Positions 13,851 through 25,920 of a stretch of DNA of 64,000 bases are shown in pieces. A program made the translations under genes and the position numbers. The stretch is from Aquatica leii. Its lineage: Eukaryota > Arthropoda > Insecta > Coleoptera > Lampyridae. The notes beneath the pieces are model-generated. The model saw nothing but the letters and a program-made list of their open reading frames with translations. It was not told the origin of the DNA and searched no databases. Within the stretch, counting starts at the first letter, position 1. Each line of letters opens with the position of its first letter. The stretch is from assembly GCA_035610365.1 (NCBI GenBank), contig CM069438.1, positions 31,675,869 to 31,739,868 on the forward strand. The letters are read 5' to 3'.

Positions 13851-16800
13851 CCATGGTTAAACAAATTTTTAGTAAAATATTTGAGTTCAGAGTTTAGGTT
13901 CTCAGGTTTGCAAATACAAAAATGCAATTAACCAAAAACTCAATAACAGAACGTTTCTGTGCAGAATGATGATGAGACAAACCATGAAGATACCTGTTCG
14001 TACGGGTAGGTTTGCGATAAACAAGATGATCTAAAAATCTGTCAAGTTAATGAGTTACAAGTCATAATGAGTTACAAGCACGTCGAGAAATGATAGAGAA
14101 CCAATATTTTCAATTTCCATTATAAAAGAAACCTAGACAATTTTAGATTTAGGTATTCGAAGACGGGATGTAAACGGCGATGCTTATCTACCTGAATATT
14201 CTGCTTCATAAAACCATGGTTAAACAAATTTTTAGTAAAATATTTGAGTTCAGAGTTTAGGTTCTCAGGTTTGCAAATACAAAAATGCAATTAACCAAAA
14301 ACTCAATAACAGAACGTTTCTGTGCAGAATGATGATGAGACAAACCATGAAGATACCTGTTTGTACGGGTAGGTTTGCGATAAACAGGATGATCTAAAAA
14401 TCTGTCAAGTTAATGAGTTACAAGTCATAATGAGTTACAAGAACGTCGAGAAATGGGAGAGAACCATTATTTTCAATTTCCATGATAAAATAAACCTAGA
14501 CAATTTTAGATTTAGGTATTCGAAGACGGGATGTAAACGGCGATGCTTATCTACCTGAATATTCTGCTTCATAAAACCATGGTTAAACAAATTTTTAGTA
14601 AAATATTTGAGTTCAGAGTTTAGGTTCTCAGGTTTGCAAATACAAAAATGCAATTAACCAAAAACTCAATAACAGAACGTTTCTGTGCAGAATGATGATG
14701 AGACAAACCATGAAGATACCTGTTTGTACGGGTAGGTTTGCGATAAACAGGATGATCTAAAAATCTGTCAAGTTAATGAGTTACAAGTCATAATGAGTTA
14801 CAAGAACGTCGAGAAATGGGAGAGAACCATTATTTTCAATTTCCATGATAAAATAAACCTAGACAATTTTAGATTTAGGTATTCGAAGACGGGATGTAAA
14901 CGGCGATAAATAACTACCTGAATACTCTCTTTCATAAAACCATGGTTTAACAAATTTTAAGTAAAATATATGATTTCAAATTTTAGGTTCTCAGGTTTGC
15001 AAATACAAAAACCGCAATAAACCAAAAATTCAATAACAGAACGTTTCTGTGTAGAATGATGATAAGAAAAACTATGAAGATACGTGTTCGTACGAGTAGG
15101 TTTGCGATAAACAAGATGATCTAAAAATCTGTCAGGTTAATGAGTTACAAGTTATAATGAGTTACAAAAACGTCGAAAAATGGGAGAGAACCATTATTTT
15201 CAACTTCTATGATAAAAAAAACCTAGACAATTTTAGCTTTAGGCATTCGAATATGGAATGTAAACAGCGATGAATATTCTGCTTCATAAAACCATGGTTC
15301 AATAAATTTTTAGTAACATATTTGAGTTCAGAGTTTAGGTTCTCAGGTTTGCAAATACAAAAACCGCAATGAACCAAGAACTCAATAACAGAACGTTTCT
15401 GTGCAGAATGATGATGAGACAAACCATGAAGATACCTGTTCGTACGGGTAGGTTTGCGATAAACATGATGATCTAAAAATCTGTCAAGTTAATGAGTTAC
15501 AAGTCATAATGAGTTACAAGAACGTCGAGAAATGGGAGAGAACCATTATTTTCAATTTCCATGATAAAAGAAACCTAGACAATTTTAGATTTAGGTATTC
15601 GAAGACGGGATGTAAACGGCGATAAATAACTACCTGAATACTCTCTTTCATAAAACCATGGTTTAACAAATTTTAAGTAAAATATATGATTTCAAATTTT
15701 AGGTTCTCAGGTTTGCAAATACAAAAACCGCAATAAACCAAAAACTCAATAACAGAACGTTTCTGTGTAGAATGATGATAAGAAAAACTATGAAGATACG
15801 TGTTCGTACGAGTAGGTTTGCGATAAACAAGATGATCTAAAAATCTGTCAGGTTAATGAGTTACAAGTTATAATGAGTTACAAAAACGTCGAAAAATGGG
15901 AGAGAACCATTATTTTCAACTTCTATGATAAAAAAAACCTAGACAATTTTAGATTTAGGTATTCGAAGACGGGATGTAAACGGCGATGAATAACTACCTG
16001 AATATTCTGCTTCATAAAACCATGGTTCAACAAATTTTTAGTAAAATATTTGAACTCAAAGTTTAGGTTCTCAGGTTTGCAAATACAAAAACCGCAATAA
16101 ACCAAAAACTCAATAACAAAACGTTTCTGTGTAGAATGATGATAAGAAAAACTATGAAGATACGTGTTCGTAACAGGATGATCTAAAAATCTGCCAGGTT
16201 AATGAGTTACAAGAACGTCGAGAAATGGGAGAGAACTATTATTTTCAACTTCCATGATAAAAAAAACCTAGACAATTTTAGCTTTAGGCATTCGAATAGG
16301 GAATGTAAACAGCGATGAATATTCTGCTGCATAAAACCATGGTTCAATAAATTTTTAGTAAGATATTTGAGTTCAGAGTTTAGGTTCTCAGGTTTGCAAA
16401 TACAAAAACCGCAATGAACCAAGAACTCAATAACAGAAGGTTTCTTTGCAGAATGATTATGAGACAAACTATGAAGATACCTGTTCGTACGGGTAGGTTT
16501 GCGATAAACAGGATGATCTAAAAATCTGTCAAGTTAATGAGTTACAAGTCATAATGAGTTACAAGAACGTCGAGAAATGGGAGAAAACCGTTATTTTTAA
16601 TTTCCATGATAAAAGAAACCTAGACAATTTTAGATTTAAGTATTCGAAGACTGGATGTAAACGGCGATGAATAACTACCTGAATATTCTGCTTCATAAAA
16701 CCATGGTTCAACAAATTTTTAGTAAAATATTTGAGTTCAAAGTTTAGGTTCTCAGGTTTGCAAATACAAAAACCGCAATAAACCAAAGACTCAATAACAG

Positions 16801-17039
16801 AACGTTTCTGTACAGAATGATGATGAGATAAACCATGAAGATACTTGTTCGTATAGATAGGATTGCGATAAACAAGATGATCCAAAAATCTGTCAAGTTA
16901 ATGAGTTACAAGCACGTCGAGAAATGAGAGAGAACCAATATTTTCAATTTCCATTATAAAAGAAACCTAGACAATTTTAGATTTAGGTATTCGAAGACGG
17001 GATGTAAACGGCTATGAATAACTACCTTAATATTCTGTC

Positions 17040-18085
17040 ACCCTAAATAAAATGTGCATCAACTACTTTTTTACTTTTTTAGAATCCGCACCAGCCAACT
17101 CTAAGTAAGCACAAGACACTATTAGAAAGTACTATTTTAAGTTGACTCCAGATAATCTGGGAGCAGATTTTTCTTTGATTAATGTATGTCATGTGTTTGA
17201 ACCAAAACAGTATTAATAGTTACGGATGTAACATCAAAGGTAGAAGGTGTCACTTTTGAACTCTTTTTTTGTTGGCGGTCGTGCTACAGTGTCTAGAGTA
17301 CTGCTTTTGAATCGGTTGCGTTTTGTGCTTCTGATCTTTTGACACAGCTTTTTTGGTGTTTGGAACGCGCTTTTGCTCTTTTTTAGCTTTTTATTTCTGC
17401 TAAAGTTTTTTTACGAAGCTTGCCTGGTGCCTGATTATGTGCTTTCTCTTGATTTAAGCAATTAAGCCACAGCAGCAAAGAATGTTGGGTTTAGCTGTCG
17501 TGTCTACTGAACTACGCCAGTAAAACAATAACATGTATACCATTATTCCAGTGTTTGTTCTTTTTACCACAACTTGAGATGGAAGAGCTGGTTCGCAGCA
17601 GTGTTAAAATACGTGCTGATTTTGAGCTGCAATTTCAACACCTGCCAAGGTAAACAAAGTTATCCCGGTTCAATTTATTAAGTTGCGTGCCTGACATCTT
17701 ATCCACTACCTGGCGACGAGTTTGATAGGTAATTTTAATTTTTTTGTAGTAAGTCCCGTTAGTAACAACGACGTCACCACGGCTAATAATAACATGTACT
17801 ACTTATACTTTTCGTTTTAACCGTATAATAATTTAAAGAAATCAATAATGAGTAAAACAGTTAACAATCTCCAACAAGACACTTCCACAATTCAATTACC
17901 GTAGTTTTAATCGTCATATCGATTAACTTTATGCTTTACATGCAGTCGCAAACAAATTAATAATTACCAAAACAGTGTTAAAATAAGTTCCCAAGAAAAC
18001 TTACCCCACCGAAGTTTCTTACAAGTAGCAAACTTCAACTACTTACTTCTACAATTTTTTCATGAGACATGCGTATTATGTAAGC
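17040..18085. other. Satellite edge and unassigned spacer
   Basis: The satellite stops abruptly inside a monomer near 17039 and unrelated sequence follows. I see no complete gene. A short plus-strand frame beginning at about 17578 (MEELVRSSVKIR...) ends in a GTAAAC that could be a splice donor, and it faintly resembles the start of BEL/Pao Gag, but this is too short to call. The remainder could hold a terminal repeat of the neighbouring gypsy remnant; I could not find its partner. Confidence 0.4.
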
Positions 18086-20815
18086 TTACATGTACGGCGT
18101 GGTTTGCCAAAATCGGGACTTGACTACGTTTAAACAATCAAAGAAATTTGGTATTACGTCAGCAAATTTAAGACAATTTTCATACCAATCGGACGCGTTC
18201 CCCTCTCGTAAGTGTCGAATTAGAAATTCCTCTAAAAAAATTAAAACTTGGAGACGACGAGAAAAAGGTTTAAAAGAAGACAACAGTTTAGGCATACGCT
18301 AAAGATCAAACTCTGAAAACCACATCAACTCCCTTTCTTAGAAATTCTAACCCATATAAAGAGAAAGAGCTTGTTGACGTGAGGAACACAATATAGTGAA
18401 GTCTTTGAGAAAAGAGTCGCCAAAGCGCCTAGAATACCTTCATAACGCTCGCATGAAGCGGATATGCCTAAACGCCAGAAAACCAAAAAAAAAGAGTTTT
18501 CAACGAACTTACGACGGTAAGAGTAAGAAGTAAAAAAATTTGGCAAGCGTCAAGAACCAAAAGCTCCAGAAACAAAATAAAGCCCCAACCGCTAGTGATC
18601 AAGCCTCTCCTTAGTTGCAACTTCTGAAATCCATAAAAAAGGAAAAAGGTAATATAGGTGATAAGGAAAAGAAACGATAGTCAATGCTCAAGGCTAAAAA
18701 ATGACTTCAGAAATCCTATCGCATTTTAATGTTTTTTTGATGGAGTGCTGGACGATTAGGTTGTGAAGACACCTCAAGCTTTTCCGTCATGATGAAAACG
18801 CGTTGTGGGCCCTCCCAATAGCTTTTTCTCACTCAAGAAAGAAGTTTGGTCTAAGACCAGTGCAAGAAGACTCAGGAAATTCTCGCCACCATGAAAGTTT
18901 ATAAAAAAAAAGAAAAAGAAAGATCTCAAAATTTTGCTCCAAAACCAAAATTAAAAGAACTACAGCCTGCAATCGCTCGACGGTAGCCGATAAAATATGA
19001 ATATGGCGTCACACCAAATTTCCAACCATATATTTGACGTACCTACGGCGCAGGTTATAACGTCTTTCAGTCGTCATGTATGCTCAAGAAAATTTGTCAT
19101 AAATAGGCGTACCTAAAAAAAGAAAGTTTTGTAAGTTCTCGACCAAAGAGTGGTGATCATGGTGTTCTCAAATCACTTTCCACTGCTGTTCCGTATCCAG
19201 AATTCAACTACATAGGTTATTATATCACACGTCATTCGTAAAAGAAGAAAGAAGTAAAAGAGGGACTAAAAAACAGTATCGATGAGAAGAACCGAACGAA
19301 AAAAAGCAGCAGGTGCCACATGGTGTGTACATTTCCTATGAAGAACAGTGAAGTCATATTGTTGCAATCTAATCGCTCATCTTGCTAATATACCAATAGA
19401 AGTTTGTAATCGATTCAACCAGAGAATAGATAACGGTAAAATGAGAGCCTTGGATCTAATCTTGGAACTTCTCGATAGTCCGCAACACCGTTAAACACTC
19501 TTTTGGTAATAGAATAATTCTTGGCTTAATACAGCATTTAATCCAAAGTTAGAGCATCTATCTGCATGGCGAAAAGCAGAAAAAAATCAGGACAAGAAAA
19601 GATAAGCGCAGATACCAATTGATTTCGCAAAGAGAGAAAAGCAATTTCACACTCCGGGTCCAAGTAAAATATGCATTTTTACTAGTTAGAGAAGAGAGAA
19701 GAAAAGTCAAAGAAAAAAAGTTAGGTATGAATCTTCGATACCAGCTAAACATACCAATAAGTCGACAAACCTCAATAACATTCCTAGGAGCAGCAAGGTT
19801 CATGTTAGCAACTTTATCACGATCTACTAATAGTCCGTTAAAATTCACTACGTGGCCCAAGTAGTTTAGTTCAGGCAAGCAAAAAACCATTTCTGGCGAC
19901 GGAGAGTAAGTCCAGCAGCAAATAACCGTCTTAAGATATGTTGTTAAATGTTCACATACTTCTCCAAAAGTAGACAAAACAATGATAATGTCGTTGAGAT
20001 AAACGAAGCCGTAAGATACCAAAGCAGTTCCACAATTTTTGAAAAGTAGCTGGGGCGGCCCGAAAAGCATTGTAATAAACTAAAATAATCCACGGCGTGA
20101 TATCGTAAAAAAAGTTAAAAGTTTTGACTCAACAATAACAGAAATTTGTCAGTAGGCAGAGCGAATATCCAAAGAAGACATCGCGTAGTTGGCCTAAGAT
20201 AGATAAGATATAAAGTAACAGATACGCGTATTTTTGTGTTTTTTTAGTTCACAGAAAAGGGTGAAATCTGTCTTTTTTCTTGACCAAAACTATAGGAATA
20301 GACGATATTCTATAACGTAGAAGAAAGAGGATAGTGGCGCTGCTTGGTTGGTTCAGCATCATCGACTAAGGTGTTCAATTAGATACGTGCAAAAGAAAAA
20401 TCCATACTAGACCAAAAAGATTGCAAGTTGACATCGACAGAAGCTAAAAAAATATCCGCAGCAAAGCTTCGCTAACCGAATCGGAAATTTGGAACAAAAT
20501 TTATAACACAGCAAAAATCAATTCCTAAGATCAACGTTTGGGAAACGAGTAGAATCAACGTTTCGATCACACTGAGCATGCCTTCAAAACAAAGGTTGTA
20601 GCAGAATTTCTAAGCGTTTTAATGCTTTCCATCCTTTGGTTTTTAAAATGGTTCTAGAAGCATCACAATCTAGCAGACCGCAAAAAGAACAACCATAAAT
20701 AAAAACAGTTGGATAAGGACGTTCATCTCGTTCCACACTAGCAAAAATAAAATTTAGAAGTACTCGCTGAAAGTTAGAGAGTCCAGGAAAAAAGATATCT
20801 GGGTTTAACCGTACT
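18086..20815 (-). pseudogene. Decayed Ty3/gypsy pol (protease, RT, integrase remnants)
   Basis: Read on the minus strand from 20815 downward this is a gypsy Pol with many frameshifts and stops. At about 20690-20640 is an aspartic protease start (GLLDCDASRTIL, expected catalytic D-S/T-G changed to DCD), followed by an ILGIDF block near 20530 and a KQRHYP block near 20350. RT begins near 20300 and its best frame is 19558-20070: YLNDIII (expected YLDD), a YLGHVV block and a WYRRFIPNF block followed by WT. Lower down, near 19010, GVTPYSYFIG resembles the integrase core end, and near 18830 a KLLGGP block resembles the integrase C-terminus. Product, if it worked, would be the polyprotein for reverse transcription and insertion. 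The catalytic changes show it is dead. Confidence 0.75.
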
Positions 20816-21413
20816 CAAGAAGAGGAAGTGGACCCACCAACCACCCGTACTTGCTTGGTTCAAGTTCGTCACATATGTGATTGAACGATTTAGAATATAA
20901 GTTTTGAGATGAAGGATCGTCTGTTTAGACGAGTTCGATGAGCTATGTTACAGATTCGTGCTTAGAGAGCACGAAGTTTTGCGATGCACCTACTTTTCGG
21001 CCTTTCCTCGCTTCTTAGGCTAGAAACCAAGTAGGCGGGAAAAAGAAACGTTATTGTAATGGACAGGATAAGGTCAGTTAGTCAAGTCAGCTACGGCTAA
21101 AAAGAAACTGAAAATGTTAGTAAAACTAAATATAATCAAAATAAAATATCTAAAATAATAAACCCCCCTACATTTAAATAACTAAATAAATATGATACTT
21201 CGTTGTAGCTGACAGTATAAATAAATCAAAATACCATGCAAAAATAAATTAAGTTAGCCTCTAGAGTTCGTTAACGTCGGACACTGGTCTAAGCATAGAC
21301 ACAGGGAAATCGGAAAACGGGTTCAATCTGGTTCTTAGGGTACTCCGGTTATCATCGAACTTCTGACAAACAAAAATCCTATGTAACGGAGTATCAGGAA
21401 CACCGCACGACAG

Positions 21414-23230
21414 TCATTGGTTGTCATCTGAAACGCAGATGCGTTTCAGATGGTAACGGAACCCGCCGTGCGATGTGAGAATTTGGACGGCCGCTCGTCC
21501 CGGATCGTAAAACATGTTGATCCAGTTTAGGATATTGGGTATCATGGAATAGGCGGTACTCCTGGGGATGCACCCCACAGCCGCTGCCATACATCTAGAA
21601 TCAAAGTCTTGAGATGACACTTGACGGCCGAAAAGGAAGGAAAATCTGCGGTCGAAACTTGCTGGTCTAAAAAGGTACAAGTTTCAGCCCTTAACAGAAC
21701 TTTAATGCAGTAAGTTTCTTGTGATAAGAAATGCGGAGGGGGATATTTTGCTACGACGCATAAAGAATTGATAGGAACTGTACGATATGCCCTGAGGATC
21801 GTACGAAGGAATAAAGACTGTAGAGATGCCAGTTTTTTGACAATATGGGTATATTTTAGTTTATGGTCAAAAGTCTAAGCCATATGTGAGCATGGAGATG
21901 ATTGCACTATTGAAAATGGTCACTAATGATTTCCTATGTAGGTTCTATTTACAACGAAAATACTTGTAAAACAAGTGCAAGACACTCTTACACTTTTAGA
22001 CATAAAACTTTCACCATAAAACATAAATACGCCAATTACCCTCAAAATATTTTTAAATCTTACACTTCTTAACCACATAGGAACAGTGTTTGACGAAGCT
22101 CCGTTTGTGATCAAGCAAAAGTTCGAGGTATTTGAATTCAGAAACTCTTCGGACTGGAAAATATCGTTTAGGCAAACTATGGAATCTCTTGACAAAAGCC
22201 ATGTACTTGATCTTGTCAGTTGAGACTGTCAATTTGTTGCTAAAAGTTCAGCGAGTCAGAGTGTCCAAACACTGTCGTGATTTTGCTTCTAGGTCGCGTT
22301 TATTGTCTGCGGATACTGTGATGGTAATATCAACCGCGTAAGCAGAAATGTCGCAGTTATCAAGTAAGTCTCGTTCAAGTAAGGAACTAACATAAGCGTT
22401 CCGCAAGGTCGGCCCGAAAACCGAGCTTTGGGGGCAACCTTTTGTCAGTCGTTTTGTATAAAAACAGCCAGAAACATTCGTGGAATAAGTAATCGAGCAA
22501 CTCGATAAATAATTACGAATGACGCGCACTGCGTCTGCAGGTGCTCTTTTGACGACGAGAGCTTCAACTATTGATGGCCACCATACGTAATTGAACGCTC
22601 CAGAAATGTTTATAGAAATGCAGAGTCTATACTTGGAGACGTTCGTCTGTACTTTTGTGATTAATTTACGAATGGCGTCTGTCGTCGATTTGCCAGGAAC
22701 AAAGCCGTATGGACTAGTATGGAATAGTTGTTGTGGAGGGATACTGTAATTTCTTTAACAATACACGTTCGAAAAGTTTACCTAGTTCTGAAAGTAGCGT
22801 TATCGGAGGTACAAATTAGAGCTGGCAAGATCCTTCTTACCAGGCTTGAGAATCGTGATTAGCTTATCAGTTTTCCAACTATTTGGAAAATATCCGCATT
22901 GAGCACAATAATTAAATATTTCAATGAACGTAGAAGAAAGGGAATCTTGTACGACTGTAACAGTGTACTCCGTCGGGTCCGGGAGCATTATTCTTCGAAA
23001 TTCTGCTAGCTGCCGCCGCTATGTTTTTTTTGGATCTAATTCGGGCTTGGTAAGGATCATTGTTCGTCGGATCGTCGTCTAGGAAAAAGGAACTATCAAT
23101 TGACTAGTTGTGTCTTGCTCTTTGAGAGTGCATCTGTCACCGTCACGGACCTTAGAAAATGGTTGGGTAGCCAGAAAATTTTATAAACTAATCCCCACGA
23201 ACTCGCTACCAAACTTTTTTCAACAAATCT
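21414..23230 (-). pseudogene. R1-like ORF2 reverse transcriptase and C-terminal region, copy 1
   Basis: Pieces of RT are scattered over several minus-strand frames: 22800-22988 (FPNSWKTDKLITILKPGKKDL), 22248-22529 (TKGCPQSSVFGPTLRN and SAYAVDITITVSAD) and 21923-22195. The catalytic YADD of the family is YAVD here, so one metal-binding Asp is lost, and GSVFGP is preceded by Ser instead of Gly. The C-terminal stretch 21414-21680 keeps the GGFRYHLKRICVSDD block found just before the zinc-binding tail of copy 2. Multiple frameshifts. This RT is inactive. Confidence 0.75.
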
Positions 23231-23712
23231 TTGCCATGATCTAAATTTTGCATTTTGTGCCGGTGAAGCGCGGCCTTATACGATTTTAGCCATTGAGTTT
23301 TTAGCTCTGCAGCGGCTTTTTGTGTTTGCTTTCGTACGACTCGCTGTAATCTATTTAGCTTTGGTTTCCACCACGGTACACCAGCTGTAGAATTCGATCG
23401 AACTCGGTTTAAACTATTTCAGCTCGACTCGAGGATCAGCCTTGTAAGCTTATCAATGGAAACGTCTACAGAATTAGGATCATGCCTCTTAGCTCCACGT
23501 GGAAGATAAGTAGGAAGAAGGGCGCTGACCACTTTGTTCAGCTTGACAGGATCTATGTGTTTTACATCTAGGGTACGCTTAGGGATCGGAACCGGTCAAG
23601 GATTTTCTACGGTTAAATCAAAACGTATAAGTCATGGTCACTTTCAATCACATCTGGGATTACTTCCCAGTTAGAAATTTTTGTTACTAAAACTTGCAAT
23701 GCTAAAGTAACA

Positions 23713-24276
23713 TCAATGTTTGAAGAACTTTTTACCCACGAGATTCTCTACGCTTCTGCCTCGTTCGTCCGTAAACAAGGAGTGCCAAAGCGGCGATTTA
23801 GAATTAAAATCACCTGCTATACTAATTGGGACGCCTCTTGGTTCGTCCAAAACTTTGTCTAAATGTTGCAGATAAATGCGAACATCCTTGCTTGGTGGCC
23901 AATATACGCCAACGACACCCAAGGAGGTGTTTCCAACTGTAATCATGGATACGGCAAGGCAGTCATTAATTAGATGGCTTAGGGTAACTACTCCAACGGG
24001 CTTCGCGCTATTGAAAACAATACCTGAGAAATACCGCATAGAAGTTAATGCGGTGATTCTGTTGAAGGGCACGGGTGCCCCAGCGAACCTATACACTGAA
24101 CCAGAACGATACACATAAGGCTCTTTGGTAAGTAGAATGTCAATGTCGTTGTCGGAGGAGAAGCCCATGACTTTCATGGTTGCAGCACGAGAACGCTGAA
24201 TATTGATTTGCGCAATCCTAAGAGTCAGAAGAGCGTCTTCACTGTCTATAATCGATGTTGGCAATCTTGGCGTCAA
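23713..24276 (-). pseudogene. R1-like ORF2 endonuclease domain, copy 1
   Basis: Minus-strand frame of 187 codons overlapping the end of ORF1, as in copy 2. It matches the AP-like endonuclease of R1-clade ORF2: RIAQINIQRSR at residues 18-28, the catalytic Glu in LTKEPYVY, the VGVYWPPS block and the AGDFNSKSPLWHS block. It ends early by frameshift; the SDHxxI end of the domain is only visible in degraded form near 23640. The domain would nick target DNA to prime reverse transcription. Identity is secure, function is lost. Confidence 0.8.
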
Positions 24277-25440
24277 GCCTCTTTAGATACGCCGAGCAGT
24301 TATTGAAAGACGCTTTGTGTTTTACTACCTCGCCTTTATGGTCATCTTTGACACAGTTTGCACATGCAGTCTCGTGCAGTGTTTGTGCAATCTTTGGTTT
24401 TGTGCTTTTCAGCTCAAATACTGCATTGAATTTTGCTTTTACATTCACCTAATTGGTGACCAAACTTTTGCCATTTATTGCACCTTATGATGCGTGCATT
24501 GTCATTGACCCTGCATGAGTTCTATGCAACGTAAACACGAAGACTGGCCATGAGGTACTTTCTTATCTCCGGAGTTAGTTCAATTATCCAATTGCAATTG
24601 GATCGGTCTCTGGGCCCGATCTTGAATAGCACCTCCAAGTGTTCTCTGGCCTGTTGCGTTATTTCATTAGTGGCGACTTCAAAATTTTGCTCAAGAATCG
24701 CCTTCTTTACCTGCTCGGGGGAGAGGGTAGTAGGAACGTTCGTGGTAGAGGTTCTAGGAAGGATTTTGCCTTACGGTCTGATGACAAAGCTGGTTTTGTC
24801 GAGGATATCCGCTAGGATCTTGGAAAGGTCGGTCTTTTCGGACTCCAAGCGAACAAAATTTCATCCCATTTTCGTCACTCGGTCTAGTATTGGACCGAGC
24901 GTGGTAGGATTAAGGACTGTCATGAGCATTGTTTTGGTCTCGTCAGATGTCTTCATGTTAGACTCGGACGTGGGAATTATCACAACTGTGGATCTTAGAA
25001 CTGGAGCGACTGATTTACCGGAAGGTACTTTCACTCTGTCTGCTACTCTGCTAGACCGCGCAACTTGAGCGTAAGAAACAAGACCAGTTGTGACTTGTTG
25101 GATAGCTGGTGATGACAACTTGTCAGTCACCGTCTTTAAAGCAGTTTGTACGCCCCTAAGAGCGTCAGAGATATCTGAATGTTCCTGCGATATTTTTTTG
25201 GCAAAAGTGTATCTACGGAAGATAACTTGGATGCGGGACAGTTCATTTATTAATTCAGTTAGTCTGGCAACGGATTCTTTGGAGGTAGAAATCTGCTTAA
25301 ACATAGTTAGGACCTCTGTTTCGAAAGATTCTTTGAGTGTGGACAGTTGGGAGTCATCGGATTCGTCGTTGGATTCGGCTTTGTGATGACGCTTAACACT
25401 GGCAGACTCAACCTCTATGGCGGAGGCCAAAAGGACGAGA
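24239..25440 (-). pseudogene. R1-like ORF1 (Gag) of copy 1, broken
   Basis: The N-terminal part is the frame 24861-25430, open further upstream without a clear ATG: an acidic, Ser/Glu-rich stretch with heptad-like regions (KESFETEVLTMFKQIS..., residues about 30-110), then a VPSGKSVAPVLRSTVVIIPT block that precedes the RNA-binding part in this family. The C-terminal zinc-knuckle part is in another frame at 24239-24448 and retains only fragments (CANCV, then KRLDAKIANIDYRQ at the end). Several knuckle cysteines seen in copy 2 are missing. Such proteins bind the LINE RNA. At least one frameshift and loss of cysteines make it nonfunctional. Confidence 0.7.
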
Positions 25441-25499
25441 GAAAATGCGCGCGACTTCGTAGAATTACGTTAAATAACTAGTGTCGACGTAACTTTTTG

Positions 25500-25920
25500 G
25501 CCGTATAGGACTTTTTTCCTGAGCTTCGTTGCCCACCTTTAACCACGCGGAGGTAAGGTTCCAAAAGTTTCCACCTGGTCTTCATACTAGGAATCGCAGT
25601 TGCCCACAATTTAGAAAATCAGTTACTTAAGCTTTGGCTAAAGGTAAAAGATTTATTTGTATATTGAAGAGAAACCAGAGTCCGTAACTCAGGATCCAGT
25701 ACTCGGGGTAGAAATTCTAAATGTAGGTTTTCGACGTCTATTTACACTGTGGACAATTACGTTTCTAGCTCCATGACGGCTACACTCAATGAAGAATTTG
25801 TGAACGAGGACAATTCGGAGCTAAGTGTCCAGGTTATAAACGGTTCCAATAAGGAACACAAAACCGAACAGCACTAGTCGCACGAGGAGAAGAAGAACGA
25901 GTTGGAGAATTAATAACAGC
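25500..25920 (-). pseudogene. Possible gypsy gag remnant upstream of the R1 insertion
   Basis: On the minus strand around 25730-25660 a frame reads LHLEFLPRVLDPELRTLVSL, resembling the capsid end of insect gypsy Gag, and near 25610 FLNCGQL looks like the start of a zinc knuckle. This is the place and orientation expected for gag of the gypsy whose protease and RT lie below 20815. The match is short and no long frame exists, so the call is tentative. Confidence 0.35.

Larger units (their letters stand above)
1..17039. repeat. Satellite DNA array, about 47 monomers
   Basis: The whole stretch is one tandem satellite. A CCATGG site occurs once per monomer; reading these sites gives 47 monomers (first at 240, 585, 948, 1282, 1616, 1980, 2343) plus a truncated last one that stops at about 17039. 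Spacing falls into classes near 331-335, 345-347, 362-363 and 401-403 bp. Short monomers lack a segment around GGTAGGTTTGCGATAAAC; the 401 class carries an extra GTTACAAG-type duplication. Other constant blocks are GTTACAAGAACGTCGA, AACAGAACGTTTCTGTG and TTCGAAGACGGGATG. The array starts before the window. Many short minus-strand frames of 60-108 codons recur in it because the repeat recurs; I do not treat them as genes. A pericentromeric or heterochromatic location is an inference. Confidence 0.97.
20816..25480 (-). mobile_element. R1-like non-LTR retrotransposon, copy 1 (degenerate)
   Basis: Minus-strand LINE with Gag-like ORF1, then endonuclease, RT and a C-terminal tail, in the same order and clearly homologous to the better copy at 31710-35711. 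The 3' end lies at about 20816: the block from GTGGACCCACCAA to about 21060 is shared with 31724-31960, and both copies end in a short AG-rich run on the plus strand. The copy sits inside the gypsy remnant: protease coding stops just below 20816 and a possible gag remnant resumes above 25.5 kb. The 5' end is set only roughly, just upstream of ORF1. I could not identify its target duplication. Confidence 0.8.

Noticed and set aside
98..16885. Many recurring 60-108 codon frames on the minus strand of the satellite with similar peptides (CGFCICK..., NLLNHGFM...)
   Set aside because: They recur because the satellite recurs; they end at different points in different monomers, shift with indels, lack any start context and match no protein family.
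1..17039. CRISPR-like repeat array
   Set aside because: Units of 330-400 bp without unique spacers in a eukaryotic context; this is satellite DNA.
17578..17660. Start of a BEL/Pao-like Gag (MEELVRSSVKIR)
   Set aside because: Too short; no protease or RT of that group follows.
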